A DNA stretch of 64,000 nucleotides, taken from NCBI RefSeq assembly GCF_963583255.1, contig NC_084817.1, forward strand, positions 8,748,121 to 8,812,120. Direction: 5' to 3'. Below, in pieces: positions 24,357-37,581 of this stretch. Within the stretch, counting starts at the first letter, position 1. The number at the start of each line of letters is the position of its first letter. The notes under the pieces were generated by a model. The model had not been told where the DNA came from. It did not search any database and was given only the letters and a program-made list of their open reading frames with translations. Source of the DNA: Pyrus communis (Eukaryota; Streptophyta; Magnoliopsida; Rosales; Rosaceae). The position numbers and the translations under genes were made by a program.

Positions 24357-24835
24357 CAAGGTTCTAAAAAACGCTAGACGCTAGTCGAGCGGCGGGCTAG
24401 CGCCTAGTCCCTAGGCGGATTCTAGGCGGGCGCCTAGACAGATTTAGGTAAATTTCTTATATATCTTGTAAATAAATGCATATTGACACTTACAAAAAAT
24501 TAAACTTGTATGAAATTCATAGATAAAATAATAAAATGCAAAAAAAGGTATCCAACGAGTCTAAAATTTAAAAACATATTAAACATATATGTTATAAAAT
24601 CAAAGTGAGAAGTATTGTAGGATGACACATGTACAATAGGAGGAAAATAAAGAAATATAGTAATGTAGATAGGTTTTTTTTTTTTTTTAATTTCAAAAAA
24701 ATAAAAAAAACTCTTAGCCTCCTAGCCGGCCTAGAGCCGCCTCGCTCGCCTAGGCGGCAACCTAGAGCCTAACCAATTTGCAAGAAAACGTCTTGGATCA
24801 TCACCGCCTAGCTTAGGCCGTTTTTTAGAACATTA
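24357..24835. mobile_element. hAT-type MITE, family B copy 1
   Basis: The ends CAAGGTTCTAAAAAACG and, inverted, TAATGTTCTAAAAAACG are flanked by a perfect 8-bp repeat ATTTTGTT (24349-24356 and 24836-24843). The interior has GC-rich subterminal blocks with CCTAGGCG and CGCCTAG motifs around an AT-rich core. It is non-coding. The ends and 8-bp target repeat match the hAT superfamily. It shares ends and subterminal motifs with the element at 56273-56989. Confidence 0.75.
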
Positions 24836-24948
24836 ATTTTGTTCAATTTCTACACAACTCACCTTGTTTATGCCCTCAATTCTCATAATAAATCCAAAGA
24901 ATGAGTGCTGAAGGAAACAACAAGAGTGCGAAAATCGCTTCCTATGGA

Positions 24949-25272
24949 AAAACCCGAGATGTTGGAGAACTTAGAAAACAAGTTTAAGGAATGTACTGAT
25001 GCCTACTAGACCAGCTTCAAAGATAGAAATCTCAGCAAATCTGAAGAGCAAAAGCAAATCGATATACGAGCAGTTAAACGCCTCCCAAGCTATCGTCATC
25101 GCAAGGGGGCTGCCTGAATTACCACTCGAATCCAATACCAAAATCTTTAAATTAAAAAATAAATGAAACAAATTAAATTCAAGATAATATATGTATCAAC
25201 CTCATCAGAAAAAAATCGCCAGAATGCAATAAAGACGTGGTGAAATTGGGAGAAAAGGTTGAGAGGTTGATG
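24949..25272 (+). pseudogene. Possible degenerate coding fragment
   Basis: On the plus strand short open pieces follow one another in different frames. One is NLENKFKECTDAY followed by a stop. A second contains LKSKSKSIYEQLNASQAIVI and GLPELPLES. A third is CNKDVVKLGEKVERLM followed by a stop. The composition is protein-like, but frameshifts and stops separate the pieces. The minus strand offers an alternative reading with a GT...AG AT-rich gap at 25143-25198. I do not recognise the family. Confidence 0.25.
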
Positions 25273-25279
25273 TAGGGAA

Positions 25280-26900
25280 GCTGCATTCATCTCTATGGCA
25301 CTGTTGTAAATAAGCCAAAGAGCCAAACTCCAGCCCCATAAAAATCAAAATTCGATTCGCCTTAATTCAAAGTTCACAATATCCAATCTGGAAAACGTAA
25401 ACCCAGAAACCCTAACCCTTAAACATAAAAAAAATAAAAATAAAAAAACGGAAAGAAAGAATCGAATTGCAATTGGCGATTCGGCGCAAGTCGAAAACCA
25501 TAAACCCTAGGTTCTGTAGGCTGAGGGAATTGTAGGGTTAAATGAGTGACCGATATATATACACTGAGGAGGAGACCCGCGGGGATTTGAAATTACAAAT
25601 TTGTACATCGGCCCAAACCAATTTCTCCTCCATTTTTCCTGGGCTGGACTCGAATTTTACGAAAGACAAATGGGCTTGACCCACAACCGTTTTGATGAAG
25701 TAAAAAACCCACAACATGGAACAAAGGACAAACATGTACTTGAAGACTGATTTTATTTCCTTTTGTAGAGGTTTTTACACAAATAGTCTATGATATTGAT
25801 CAAATTCTTTATTTTAGTCTCTTACTTTTAAAATTGATCAATGTCGTCCCTGAAATTTAACCTAGCATCAATATAGTCCATGCCATCTAATTCCTTTTTG
25901 GCACGTTTGGTGGACCAGACAAGATATGATTTGGTATTTGGATCGGTTAGGCTATTGGATAGGTTGTGCTTTTTATCTATTGCTCGTTGTAGAATAGCTT
26001 AAGCTTAAACATCGCAACCACAACTATGACCGACGATCGTTAACTGTGACCCACCGGCTCACCAACCCGCATTGCGGCCGACCCACGATGATCAACCCCG
26101 ACGTTCACAACTCATGACTTCCACCTGCATTTAGATCGAACCTCACAAATCGCAACCCACACATCATCATCCACAATGCTGCTCATGAGCCCGTGATTTC
26201 CACCAGCAATCAGAACTGAGATTATAGAAAAAGGCGCGCAATTTTCACTGCAACCAAACTGAAGGTGCTCCGTGTGAAGCTACTACGTCGACACCTTGCA
26301 ACAATCGATATTATTTATACTCTTAAGCGGCTACAATGGAATTTGTTAAAATAACAACACACGAACACAATAAACAACTGTGTTAGTATATATCTGTGTC
26401 ATATAAATTATCCCTCCCGTTTACTAGGCCTATTATTTACGTATATACACACCACTCCGACCATGGATGGTTGCTTGAGATTCCCTCCCAACAAATTGGG
26501 CCTCAATTTGGAAAAATAATTCTCAAAAAGTAAATTCGAACAAACCAGTGTGTCCAGATTCTTCGGAATATGGAACTGTTTCGGATTATCTTACATTGGG
26601 AATGGCGAAGATCAGAGTCTGTTCAACTGACGTGGCATTGCCGTGTCTTACCCAACCTAGCCGCAGAGCTGACGTGCGGAAGAGGATAAACATTAAAACG
26701 GCAACATCCCGCTGTCAATCCATTCCTAATCCTGAAACGTCACCGTCTCGATCGTCTTATCCTATTCCTAATTACGTCATTACCCAAACAACTTCCAAGT
26801 ACTCGGCACTGCAATCAATCACACAGTTCTTCCTCCTCCTCTATAATTGGATTCTCTTCTCCTCCTTCGCCACAGACACCAACTGCTATTTTCTAGAGAG
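25280..26900. other. Intergenic DNA upstream of ARA1
   Basis: Contains a CCCTAA-rich stretch near 25405-25515, which may be the leader of an unrecognised transcript. No coding region is supported. A TATA-like CTATAATT near 26840 lies about 85 bases before the ARA1 start. Confidence 0.35.
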
Positions 26901-26925
26901 AGAAAGAGAAGAGGAGAGAGAGAGA

Positions 26926-29900
26926 ATGAGGATTGACGAAGAGGGCGAAGGAGTGTCGGCGTCCAGGAACCACCTGGTTTTTGCCTACTACGTCACCGGT
27001 CACGGCTTCGGCCACGCCACCCGAGTCGTCGAGGTCGACTTTTCTCACGCCGATCAATTTTTTTTTTTGGTTCAAGTTTGAATGTCGATTATCCGTTGGC
27101 TGCTGATCAGCGCCGCATGCTGTGAGTGTAGGTTGCGCGGCACCTGATTCTCGCCGGCCACGATGTGCACGTCGTCACCGGAGCTCCTGACTTCGTTTTC
27201 ACTTCCGAGATACAATCGCCTCGCCTCTTCATCCGCAAGGTAAGACTTTTACTGTTTTACAGTCTCGCAATTTGCATGTCTGCCGATGATAATTCTTCAT
27301 CAAAATTATAAGAGAAAATTATAACAATGATGTTTTAACTAAAAATTCATGATTATTGGTTATTTAACTTGTCGAAACCTAAAACTTACGTCAAAATTAG
27401 AATTTTCCTTAAATGAGAAAAATTGTAGTAGCGGTGCCTTAATTTTAGTTCAATTGGAGAAATAGTTCTTAATTTTTTTGAAGTAATGTTTCCTCGGCTT
27501 TAATCAAATTATAGTAATAATCTTTCCAACATAATAATTCAGATGGAATTCTGACAGAGTTGATGAAATGACTATATTGCACATGTTAGATGAGTTAATG
27601 GACAAATGATCGACTTTTTAGTTGAGAATCAAATTATAGTAATAATCTTTCCAACATAATAATTCAGATGGAATTCTGACAGAGTTGACGAAATGACTAT
27701 ATTGCACATGTTAGATGAGTTAATGGACAAATGATCGACTTTTTAGTTGAGAGACCATTGCTTCAATTGAGTTAAAGTTGAGGATCATTTTTACAATTTT
27801 TTCAAATCTTAAATTTGTAGAATTATGTCTGTTTTTTATTTTTTTTTAGCTTGAAATGATTACTGTAGCAGTAATTTTAGTAATGTATATCATTAATGGT
27901 AAACAAAATTATGATAATTTCTATGATTTTTCATAATTTTAGCTTGAAATTAGTAAAGTTGAAATTTTGGTAATTTATGGAATGATGTGGATATTAGGTT
28001 CTTCTGGACTGTGGAGCTGTGCAAGCAGATGCTTTAACAGTCGATCGTCTTGCTTCCTTAGCTAAGGTAACGATTAATTTTTATTTTTTGTTTTTGTTGA
28101 TTATATTTTTTTATTTTATTTCGGCAATGAAGTTGTGTTGCTTTTCATTTTTGGTTTTCGGATTGTTACTAAATATTGGACTATTTTTTAACTTCTTGGT
28201 GTTTACTTTCCATTTTCTTCGCTGTGTTAGTATTCTGAGACAGCTGTGGCGCCTCGGGCTTCAATCTTGAAAACGGAAGTGGAGTGGCTAACCTCCATCA
28301 AGGCTGACCTAGTGGTACTTAAATTGCTGCTTCTGTTGTTTTATTGTGATTCAGTTGAGATTGAATCAAATGGAACTTCTGTGTTTATACTTTGTGTGAA
28401 GATCTTGGCTCTGATAGTTTGTTCTGCCTGTACAAGAACAGGTCTCAGATGTTGTTCCTGTTGCATGCCGTGCAGCCGCTGATGCTGGAATTCGCTCTGT
28501 TTGTGTCACTAACTTTAGGTATATTGTTATCGTTAGCATTCTTTTTTACTCAACCTCTCATAATTTTTAAATGTAAATACATATCCTGAATTAATATGTC
28601 AAGTTATGAGTTTTGATGATTTTGAGTTGTCCAACTACTTCAACTCTTTGTAACTCTATGCTCATCCTTTCTCTATACAGTTGGGACTTCATCTATGCAG
28701 AATATGTCATGGCTGCTGGAAGTAATCATCGTTCAATCGTTTGGCAGGTGACCTTCCTGTGCTTCAGATGGAATTATTTACTTTAAAAGATGTAGTAATT
28801 TGTTCATTGCATCTCTTCCGCTCTCTCCATTTGATATGGTCCAGTCTGTGTCTCTATAATGTAGCATGTGAAACATACTGATAACAAGTTCTTATGGGTT
28901 CTTGATGTTTGCTGTGTTAAAATTTTCTCTGTGTTGAATATAGATAGCAGAAGATTATTCTCACTGCGAGTTCCTCATCCGCCTCCCAGGATACTGCCCA
29001 AGTATGTTGCTTTCTATCCCTGGACAGTGACTTCCTTGTCTTTAAATATTATCTTTCTCTCTTTGGTTCAGGGGATTGTTTACTAATTTGTCTGATATCA
29101 TTTTTTATGACTTTGCAGTGCCTGCTTTCCGTGATGCAGTTGATGTACCTCTAGTTGTGAGGAGGTTTCGCAGATCCCGCAAAGAGGTTTTGGTTTAAAG
29201 ATCCTTAGCAAATCACTTTCATCGCTTGATTTGATTGATTGGATCAGTTGTTCATTATTTTCCTGGTTGTAGGTGAGGGAGGAGCTTGGAATTGGAGACG
29301 ATGTAAAACTTGTCATCCTCAACTTTGGTGGACAGGTAACATTGATATTTTAGTCTTTGATTCTAAAGAATCACCGCTTCAAATGTTTATTAAAATACCA
29401 CTATTGCTAATTGTACCTATATTTTTTCTCTCTATCTGCAGCCAGCAGGCTGGAAGTTGAAGGAAGAGTTTTTGCCTCCTGGATGGCTGTGCCTGGTATT
29501 TTCATCGCATTGTTCCATGTTTTTGCTTGTCTGAAAGTGCTTAATGATGATCTTCATAGTGAAAAAGGTTTTTTTGTTTTTTGGTTCAGGTTTGTGGTGG
29601 TTCTGACACCCAGGAACTTCCACCAAATTTCATAAAACTGGCAAAAGATGCTTATACACCTGATTTTATGGCAGCATCTGACTGTATGCTTGGTAGGTTT
29701 GAAACTATTTTGGCGGGAAGCTTATGTTGAATGGATAGAGATTGAAATTTTTTCGGTTCATTTTATTTCAGGAAAAATTGGATATGGCACTGTGAGTGAA
29801 GCTCTTTCATACAAATTACCATTTGTCTTTGTACGCAGAGATTATTTCAATGAAGAACCTTTCTTGAGAAATATGCTTGAGGTACGAACGATCCACTTTG

Positions 29901-32900
29901 TTATAATAATTTTTATTTTGTTTGGTTAAACAGTATCATCTTCCTCTCGTACCTCCTTGAAATTTACTAGCAATGATGTACAGACACTACACATGTCGTT
30001 TCACAATGCATATGTGATAACTTCTCCAGCCCCTCTCTTCCCCTCCACTTCTGTAGTCAACTGATTTTTCTCTTCTATCTACTTTTGACTCAAAAAATTA
30101 GTGTCAATTATTAAAGAACATATTAAGTCATTTTTATTTTGTTGAAGTCTGTGACCCAAAGATGATCCTGATTTTCCGATAGCAAACATGATTAAAAATC
30201 TGATACGTGTTTACCATTTGTTATTTATTTCAACTGCTTCTCCTTTCTCTCCTATATTCTTGTCAAGAATCTGATACTAGTTGGGTTTATAATAATTTCT
30301 TATAACAGTATTATCAAGGTGGCGTTGAGATGATTAGGAGGGACTTGCTCACTGGTCATTGGAAACCTTACCTTGAGCGTGCAATCAGTTTGAAACCATG
30401 CTATGAAGGCGGCATCAATGGTGGTGAGGTACCTTCTTTGTTTCTGGAATCGTATGATTAGATATACACTTGCATTTCGCATCTGTGTGGTAATGTACAA
30501 TTTGAAAATTATAGGTGGCAGCTCACATCCTGCAAGAGACGGCTATTGGGAAAAACTACGCTTCAGATAAGGTAATTGAACTTTAACTGCTATTTTTTTT
30601 TTTCTATTTTTTTAAATCGACTTGTAGATTTCATAGAACTTCAATACCAAATAGTTTGTTAGCACTAGTCATATACAATTTCACAGGGTGTGGAAACTGA
30701 TAAGCCAAACTGTGCAAAATCTACTATATTTCAGTCATATAAAAATCCCACTTTTCTCTCACTAACATGTAGCTAAGTGGGGCAAGAAGATTGCGTGATG
30801 CCATAATTCTTGGGTATCAACTTCAAAGGGCACCTGGACGAGATATGGCAATTCCTGAATGGTATGCAAATGCTGAAAGTGAACTTGGAATTGGATCACC
30901 TACTTGTGGAATGAGTGAAAATGGCTCCCCAATGTACTCGTGAGTTGTATCTTCTATTACTACTGTTGTTAAGAATTAATAGGATGCTTATTCTAACATC
31001 ACTGCAAATCTACTTTTAGATGCACTGAAGATTTTGAGATTCTTCATGGAGATCTTCATGGTCTTTCAGATACGATGACTTTTTTGAAGAGCCTGGCGGA
31101 ACTAGATTCTGTTTATGACTCTGAAAAAACTACTGAGAAGCGCCGGGAGCGCAAGGCTGCAGCTGGACTCTTCAACTGGGAGGTCTCACTTAGTTCAACT
31201 CAATCTCATAGCCTGTCTTAGGTTTTCAAGTTTTTCAACAATTCCACATGGTTGATGTAGATGACATATAAACTGATACATGTATAGTTACATCACAAGT
31301 CATAACTTGTTAGATATGCATTTGTATTGGCAATTTAAGATTAACTAAACACCTTGCCAGTGTTGTTTAGGAGTTTGGCTTAGGAAGAATTATAGATGTA
31401 TTCATAGTTTCAGAAGCTGAACCGTTTTTCCAATGATTTTACTGAGTAATTGTATTTGATTTTTGGGACACAGGAAGAAATTTTTGTAGCTAGAGCACCT
31501 GGACGGTTAGACGTAATGGGAGGGATTGCTGACTATTCAGGAAGCCTAGTCTTGCAGGTTTGTCTCTGTATTTCATGGATATTAGTTATTCTGTCTGCAA
31601 AGCGTACTATTGCCACTGGGCAGAGTGTATCATGTATGCACACTCACTGGTGCACAGACACATACACTTCTGTGTACACCTATTGTTGAAACAGAAGCCT
31701 AGTATAAAAACAGGACTCATGGGACAAAAACCTTGTCTTTCCTCCTGATGGTTTCTTTTGATGTTCTCTCTCACAGATGCCCATAAAAGAAGCCTGCCAT
31801 GTTGCTGTTCAACGGAATCATCCAAGTAAACATAGGCTCTGGAAACATGCCCTGGCCCGGCAGCAGGGACAAAACCCGACGCCTGTCCTGCAAATTGTAA
31901 GTGTAAGAATTAAGAGTCAATATGCCGTTTAAGTGTTGGAAGCGGGGTTGTCTTCATCTTTGGGGTAGTGAGGAAAGGTTAGAATGTAGATATAGTTTCT
32001 CCTATTGGCATGATATAAACTTTGGTTGCTATTTTTCAAAGTTATCCCGACAGCCTAATGAAGGAAGCCTGTGTGGAAATACCTTCTCTCAGAAATAGAA
32101 ATAAAAATAATTATCGTTACCATTTTCATAATTGGTTGTATCAGGTCTCATATGGTTCAGAGTTAAGCAACCGTAGCCCAACGTTTGACATGGATCTATC
32201 TGATTTTATGGATGGAGATAAGCCAATGTCATATGAGAATGCAAAGAAATACTTTTCACAAGATCCATCCCAAAAGTGGGTCAATCTTCCATCTTTAATT
32301 TGTCTGTATCTGTAACTTTGTGAACTACTGACATGGTTTCAATTTTAGGTGGGCAGCATATGTTGCAGGTGTCATTCTGGTTTTAATGACAGAACTAGGT
32401 GTACGTTTTGAGGATAGCATCAGTTTGCTGGTATGAGTTGGCATTTCGTTTAACATGTTGATTTAGTCCTATCAACTAGCTCAAAACTTTGTATTATAGT
32501 GCTTCGCTGTTCTATACTTTATTGTGCGCTGTTCAGTTGATATGTATAGTTTACTCTTCAGTTGCTTAAATTAGCTGATTGTCGTATACTATGACCATAA
32601 TGTTGACTTCGCCGCTTGCAATAACATACAGGTTTCCTCCTCCGTCCCAGAAGGCAAAGGTGTCTCTTCTTCTGCTTCTGTGGAAGTCGCTACCATGTCT
32701 GCCATAGCTGCTGCCCATGGTACTTCCATTATTCAACTTAGGCTTTTTAGCCGTCTATTTGTACTTTCAACATATGACAAAATGTCTAAAACCGACCCCT
32801 TTATTTTGTAGGATTAAGCATCAGTCCCAGAGATCTTGCTTTGCTTTGCCAAAAGGTTACCCCCTCAACAGTAATCAGCATACTACTGCTTTTCTTTTGA

Positions 32901-34738
32901 AATTACATTAATGTTGATTTTTCTAAGTGTATGTTAGGTGGAGAATCATATTGTTGGAGCCCCATGCGGTGTCATGGACCAGATGACATCTGCATGTGGC
33001 GAAGCAAACAAGCTTCTTGCAATGGTGTGCCAGGTATCCGCTGTTGATGTTGCAGAAAACAACTCTGCTGCTGCATTTTATGTATCAAAAAACTGTGTCA
33101 AGTGTTTTTTTTGTTTTGTTCTCCCTACAGCCTGCTGAGGTTCTTGGACTTGTAGAAATTCCTGGCCATGTCAGATTTTGGGGAATTGATTCAGGAATAA
33201 GACACAGGTAGAAGATCAACGGCCTATCGTCTTACATATTACCAAAATCATAAGTTTTTATATGGCCTTCAGAATCCTCAAATAAGGAATTGTGCTTAAG
33301 CCTTGCGATTTTACTTCTTGGATAGTGTCGGAGGTGCAGATTATGGATCTGTTCGAATAGGTGCCTTTATGGGTCGGAAGATGATAAAGTGTGCAGCTTC
33401 TACGATTTTGTCCCGGTCATCATCAACTGCAAATGGGACAAACGGTGATGAGTTGGAGGATGATGGTTTTGAACTACTTGAAGCTGAAGCCTCATTAAAT
33501 TACTTGTGCAGCCTGTCACCTCACAGGTAATGTTTTCTATGGGACTTTTAAGTAACTTGTTAATAATTAAGGTGCACTTACCGGCCAAAAGACAAAGGCG
33601 ACGTTTTCAGCTAAATACTTTTACGTTTATATTAAGGGAACTGTTATTAGCACTCCAAAAATCTTATTCTACACTCCTCACAAGTGTATTTTTCTTTCTA
33701 ATTATAGAAAGTTTGGAGTGTCAAATGAGATTTTAGGAGTGCTAATAACAATCCCCCTGTATTAATCCTGTAATAGTTTTTCAATATATTTTCGTAACTT
33801 GAACTTCAGATATGAGGCTCTTTATGTTAAGGTGCTTCCTGAGACTATACTTGGTGAAACTTTTCTTGAGAAGTATGATGATCACAACGATCCAGTTACA
33901 GTAATTGATCCAAAATGTAACTACGTAGTAAGATCACCTGCTAGACATCCTATATATGAAAATTTCCGGGTTAAGGTTAGTGCCGGAATTTTATATGACG
34001 ATGCTTGTGTTTCTTGTTATTCTTATTATGGACTATGATTCGATCATCTAAGTTATTTTGGTATTTACTTGACTTGAAGACATTCAAGGCACTGCTAACA
34101 TCTGCAAATTCAGATGATCAGCTTACAGCTCTTGGAGAATTACTGTATCAGGTATGTACAAATTTCTGAATTTGCATGATCGTTGAAGAAAACGTGAAAT
34201 TCATGATATGATTATTTGCATATAGGTCCATGTCACGGACAAATCTCTGGCTATTTGTTGGCTAACCAGTACCTGAACATAATCTTCTTTTACAGTGCCA
34301 CTACAGCTATAGTGCTTGCGGACTTGGCTCCGACGGAACAAACCGGCTTGTACGGTTGGTACAAGCGATGCAAAATGCTAAATCGTCTAAATCCGACGAT
34401 GGGACATTATACGGAGCCAAGATTACAGGCGGAGGTTCTGGCGGAACGGTTTGTGTAGTCGGAAGGAATTCTCTGCAGAGCAGCCAACAAATTTTGGAGG
34501 TAATTCTATCAGGAAAAATGTATCTTGTCTTAAACGTTACTGCAGTAGCTAATAGATTTTCCCTTTTTATTCCTGTGGATTACTGGGGTGCTGTTGATTT
34601 TGATCTATGCAGATTCAGCAGAGGTACAAAGATGCAACAGGGTATCTGCCATTTATTTTCGAGGGCTCGTCGCCCGGTGCCGGAAAATTCGGGTATCTAA
34701 GAATACGCCGCCGCGTCTCCCTCGATCCAAATGAGTAA
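26926..34738 (+). CDS. ARA1: L-arabinokinase
   Basis: Phosphorylates L-arabinose to L-arabinose-1-phosphate in the cytosol, feeding the UDP-arabinose salvage pathway. 29 exons, all frame-consistent: 26926-27033, 27132-27239, 27998-28066, 28231-28314, 28442-28518, 28681-28747, 28944-29001, 29119-29186, 29273-29335, 29442-29495, 29590-29692, 29772-29881, 30309-30428, 30515-30571, 30773-30939, 31020-31182, 31474-31557, 31777-31896, 32145-32275, 32349-32430, 32632-32719, 32812-32855, 32938-33033, 33131-33207, 33326-33526, 33810-33975, 34080-34151, 34296-34499, 34613-34738. The product is 988 residues, close to known ARA1. Residues 14-480 form the glycosyltransferase-like N-half ([15 protein letters not shown]). 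The GHMP sugar-kinase half starts at about 493, with [18 protein letters not shown] (about 498-515), [10 protein letters not shown] (about 638-647) and ITGGGSGG (about 922-929). No lesion was seen. The leader just before the ATG is a GA-repeat. Confidence 0.95.
27502..27751. repeat. Tandem duplication, 2 x 125 bp, in ARA1 intron 2
   Basis: Copies 27502-27626 and 27627-27751 differ at about one base by eye, so the duplication is recent. Confidence 0.9.
33636..33757. repeat. Small foldback MITE in ARA1 intron 25
   Basis: The left arm (GGGAACTGTTATTAGCACTCC) pairs with the inverse of the right arm (ending GGAGTGCTAATAACAATCCCC), with a short centre. TAA/TTA-like flanks suggest a Tourist-type MITE. 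It lies between exons 25 and 26 and leaves the reading frame untouched. Confidence 0.65.
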
Positions 34739-35361
34739 TGTATTGGAGTATAAATTGTCTAGTGATTTGGCTTAAACTTAAGCCTTCTATTCAAGGATCA
34801 CATTTGGTACAACTCTCCTGTGGACGTATTGGCAGGATAACAATATTATTTATTCCAAGCCCAAATAATATTATAAAATATTTGATTTCGACTCTAATGT
34901 AGATTATATTATATATACTAATAATTTTTTAAGTCTCGGGAGGTTTCACTTCACACCTCGACGCTTTCGCCCAAGTGGGGTTGCCTATAAAAACGTCTTT
35001 GACTTCGCCTTTTAAAATATTGATGTATATTAAAAGCACGGATATGAAATATTTTTCTTTTGTTTCCAACCAGCAATTCGTATAAGTTTGGTGCAACATT
35101 GCATTGGAAACATATAATTCCGATCAGGCAAGGAAAAAAGTTGAATACTTCCAATATCATCCAAACCTTGAGCCAAAAGAAACTTAACAATTAATCGAAG
35201 CTCCATAAAACTTGTAGATGCTGGTAACAAATACTTGTCCTTGGTAAAAGCTTCAAACAACTACAGAAAGTTACTTCAATTATTACGAAATACGATGAAT
35301 ACGGATCATAGAATGACAGATACGGTTTATACGGATCAGTATCTACAAACTGAACCTAGAA
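34739..35361. other. Tail-to-tail spacer between ARA1 and AIG2-like gene
   Basis: 3' flanks of two convergent genes. AT-rich, with nothing else recognised. Confidence 0.5.
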
Positions 35362-36806
35362 TTATGACACTGGTGGATTCTCGCGATCCTGCTGAAAGAA
35401 GGACTCGTATGTTGCAACCCTCGGCTTTGCTTCAGGCAGCTCCAGCCCTTCCATAAAACCGGAAGTCATCTCGACGAAATCTTTCATGTGTAATTGTTTC
35501 CATTCCTTCCCATTTTAAAGGGATCAAAGCAACCAAGAAAGTGAGACGCAAGTGAATTAGGATTCTAACAATAAACAATGTTGGTAGAGAGCTAACTTCT
35601 AGTCTTCTACTTAACGAAAAAAACTATACGCATCCATATTATCGATACTCAAACACATAGGAGTCTTCTTCCGTTTTGTTTACTTAATTTTGTTTTTGAT
35701 TCTCCTAAGAAGTAGAACAGCGAAGGGTGAAAGAGTTTACCTCAAAATTCCAATCTCCATACAAGTTTGGATCATTTTTGTTGCTCCAAACATAAGCCTG
35801 AGCTGGAAAACTCTCAGAGCTATCCTGCAGAAAGAAAAATTGCCACCCTCCCATTAAATCCACAAACTTCTTGAGAAAAAAGGCGTACACCAACGTTTCT
35901 TAACAAAAGGCACCAAAGATCACACCAAGATATTTCCCAAATTTGGTGAGAGCTGACGAAAAATGGCTTGCTTCCGTCGCATAAAATGCATCAAAATTGC
36001 AAATTTTTAGAGCTTCCCAATCCTACCCAGTACACCAATTGATAGCGTATAGCCAAAGCTTAAGCCTTTCCCAAACATTGTCTTCAATATGACATTTCCA
36101 CAGCATACTAATATGTAGGTAAATGGTTTTTTTTTCTTCTTCTGATTAACGCGGTATTCTAAACTAGTCTAATATGCGGAAAGACGATACAACTGAAGGT
36201 GAAAACGGTGGGTTATTAGAATTATAGAGTGCAAGTGAGTGAAAGGGAATACCATCAAGGAGACCTCAACAGAGCTCCTCTCATACTCCACATCCTCAAA
36301 TTCATCTAAAATATGCAATTCAGGATCTGTTATTTCCAATAACACCTGCTTAAACAAAACTTGATTCATTATTATTCTTATTTAATAAAAAATAATTCAC
36401 AATTTACGTGATTAATTATTATGTCATCTAATAAACTTGATTACGAATTAGAACTTGCCTTGCCAGCAACTTTTTTATTCTCGACCGGAAGAATCGCCGG
36501 ATAAACTCTTCCTTTGATGCTATACCTATCACTGATCATTAATAATTACCTAATCATTCACAAATTTCAATTCTTTTGCAATTTTTTTTTATATAATTAA
36601 CAATAAAAACAGATAATTAAGTTGAGAGAGAGAGAGAGAGAGACTGACTAGCCATTGAGAATGGCAGGGGAGGATTGAGGGACACGATTTAAGAGGACTC
36701 GGCAGACATCCTCCGCCATGAGGCTGCCGTACACGAACACCTTGTGAAGGCTATGCGACTGACCACCACCGTTCGCCACCACTGAGCTCATCGCACCACC
36801 ACTCAT
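35362..36806 (-). CDS. AIG2-like protein, GGCT fold
   Basis: Five exons on the minus strand: 36806-36649, 36531-36459, 36345-36253, 35824-35741, 35505-35362, giving 183 residues. The family belongs to the gamma-glutamyl cyclotransferase (GGCT/AIG2) fold. Visible landmarks are VFVYGSLM (residues 23-30), YSIKGRVYPAILP after exon 1, the ILDEFEDVEYER segment carrying the conserved acidic residues, AYVWSNK, and C-terminal YESFFQ. The first member was named as an avirulence-induced gene; the substrate of plant members is not settled. Intron 2 has a GC donor (AAG|GCAAGT). The leader is GA-rich right up to the ATG, and GA repeats also follow the first donor. It is convergent with ARA1 and followed upstream by PBA1 on the same strand. 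Confidence 0.9.
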
Positions 36807-37581
36807 CTCTCTCTCTGCGACTCTCTCCTCTCTCTCTCTATTGGAATATCTTTTGTGTGGAATTCATTCCGAGTTGGAACCATACGACGTGTATTTTTAT
36901 TTTTTATTTTTTTTGAGTGACGACGATTTTTTATTTTTTTTTAGTGACGACTTGTAATTTAGTGGTCAATTTTTCTAGGCCGTGTCTCTACCCGATTCGC
37001 CAAAAACGACCTCTCAAATATTCATCAATTTTATTGAATTTTTACATGCCTTTCCGAATTTATACGATGAAATTATGTTTTACGCATGTTACATTCCTTG
37101 GTAAAACTTCTTTAAGATCCGAGTCCTGTAAACTCATAGTGCAACAACTAAATGCTATTAACTACTTGAGCTATGAGTCGATTGCGGATAACATAACACA
37201 CTAATGTGATACTTTCACGTTTCCAATACAGGCATGTTACAGGGGATTTATACTGCGTATTCCATTGTCAATTGAAGTTGTTTCATAAAAACAGGAGAAA
37301 CAAGGTTTGTACTTTCGATGAGAATAAGGTAATGGCGGAAAATAACACAAAGAAGACGAGACAATGCATGAGCTACAATAGTTACGGTGTAAGCATTTCT
37401 AGCTCCAAGTACTTCATGTTTTTTCTTAAAATCTCTGTCCAAGTTGAACCAACATACAACTAAATCACAAAAGATGAGCAACTTTTCCAAGATGGAGCTG
37501 AACACAATATTCCTCTCCGTAAACAAGTTCAAAGAAACTAATAGAAAGTTGCCAGACTCGTGTCAGTTCGCAGCAACATCA

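Noticed and set aside
26548..27081. Longer plus-strand frame reaching upstream of the ARA1 start
   Set aside because: It reads through the untranslated leader, including the GA repeat, and into intron 1; the family start is MRIDEEGEG at 26926.
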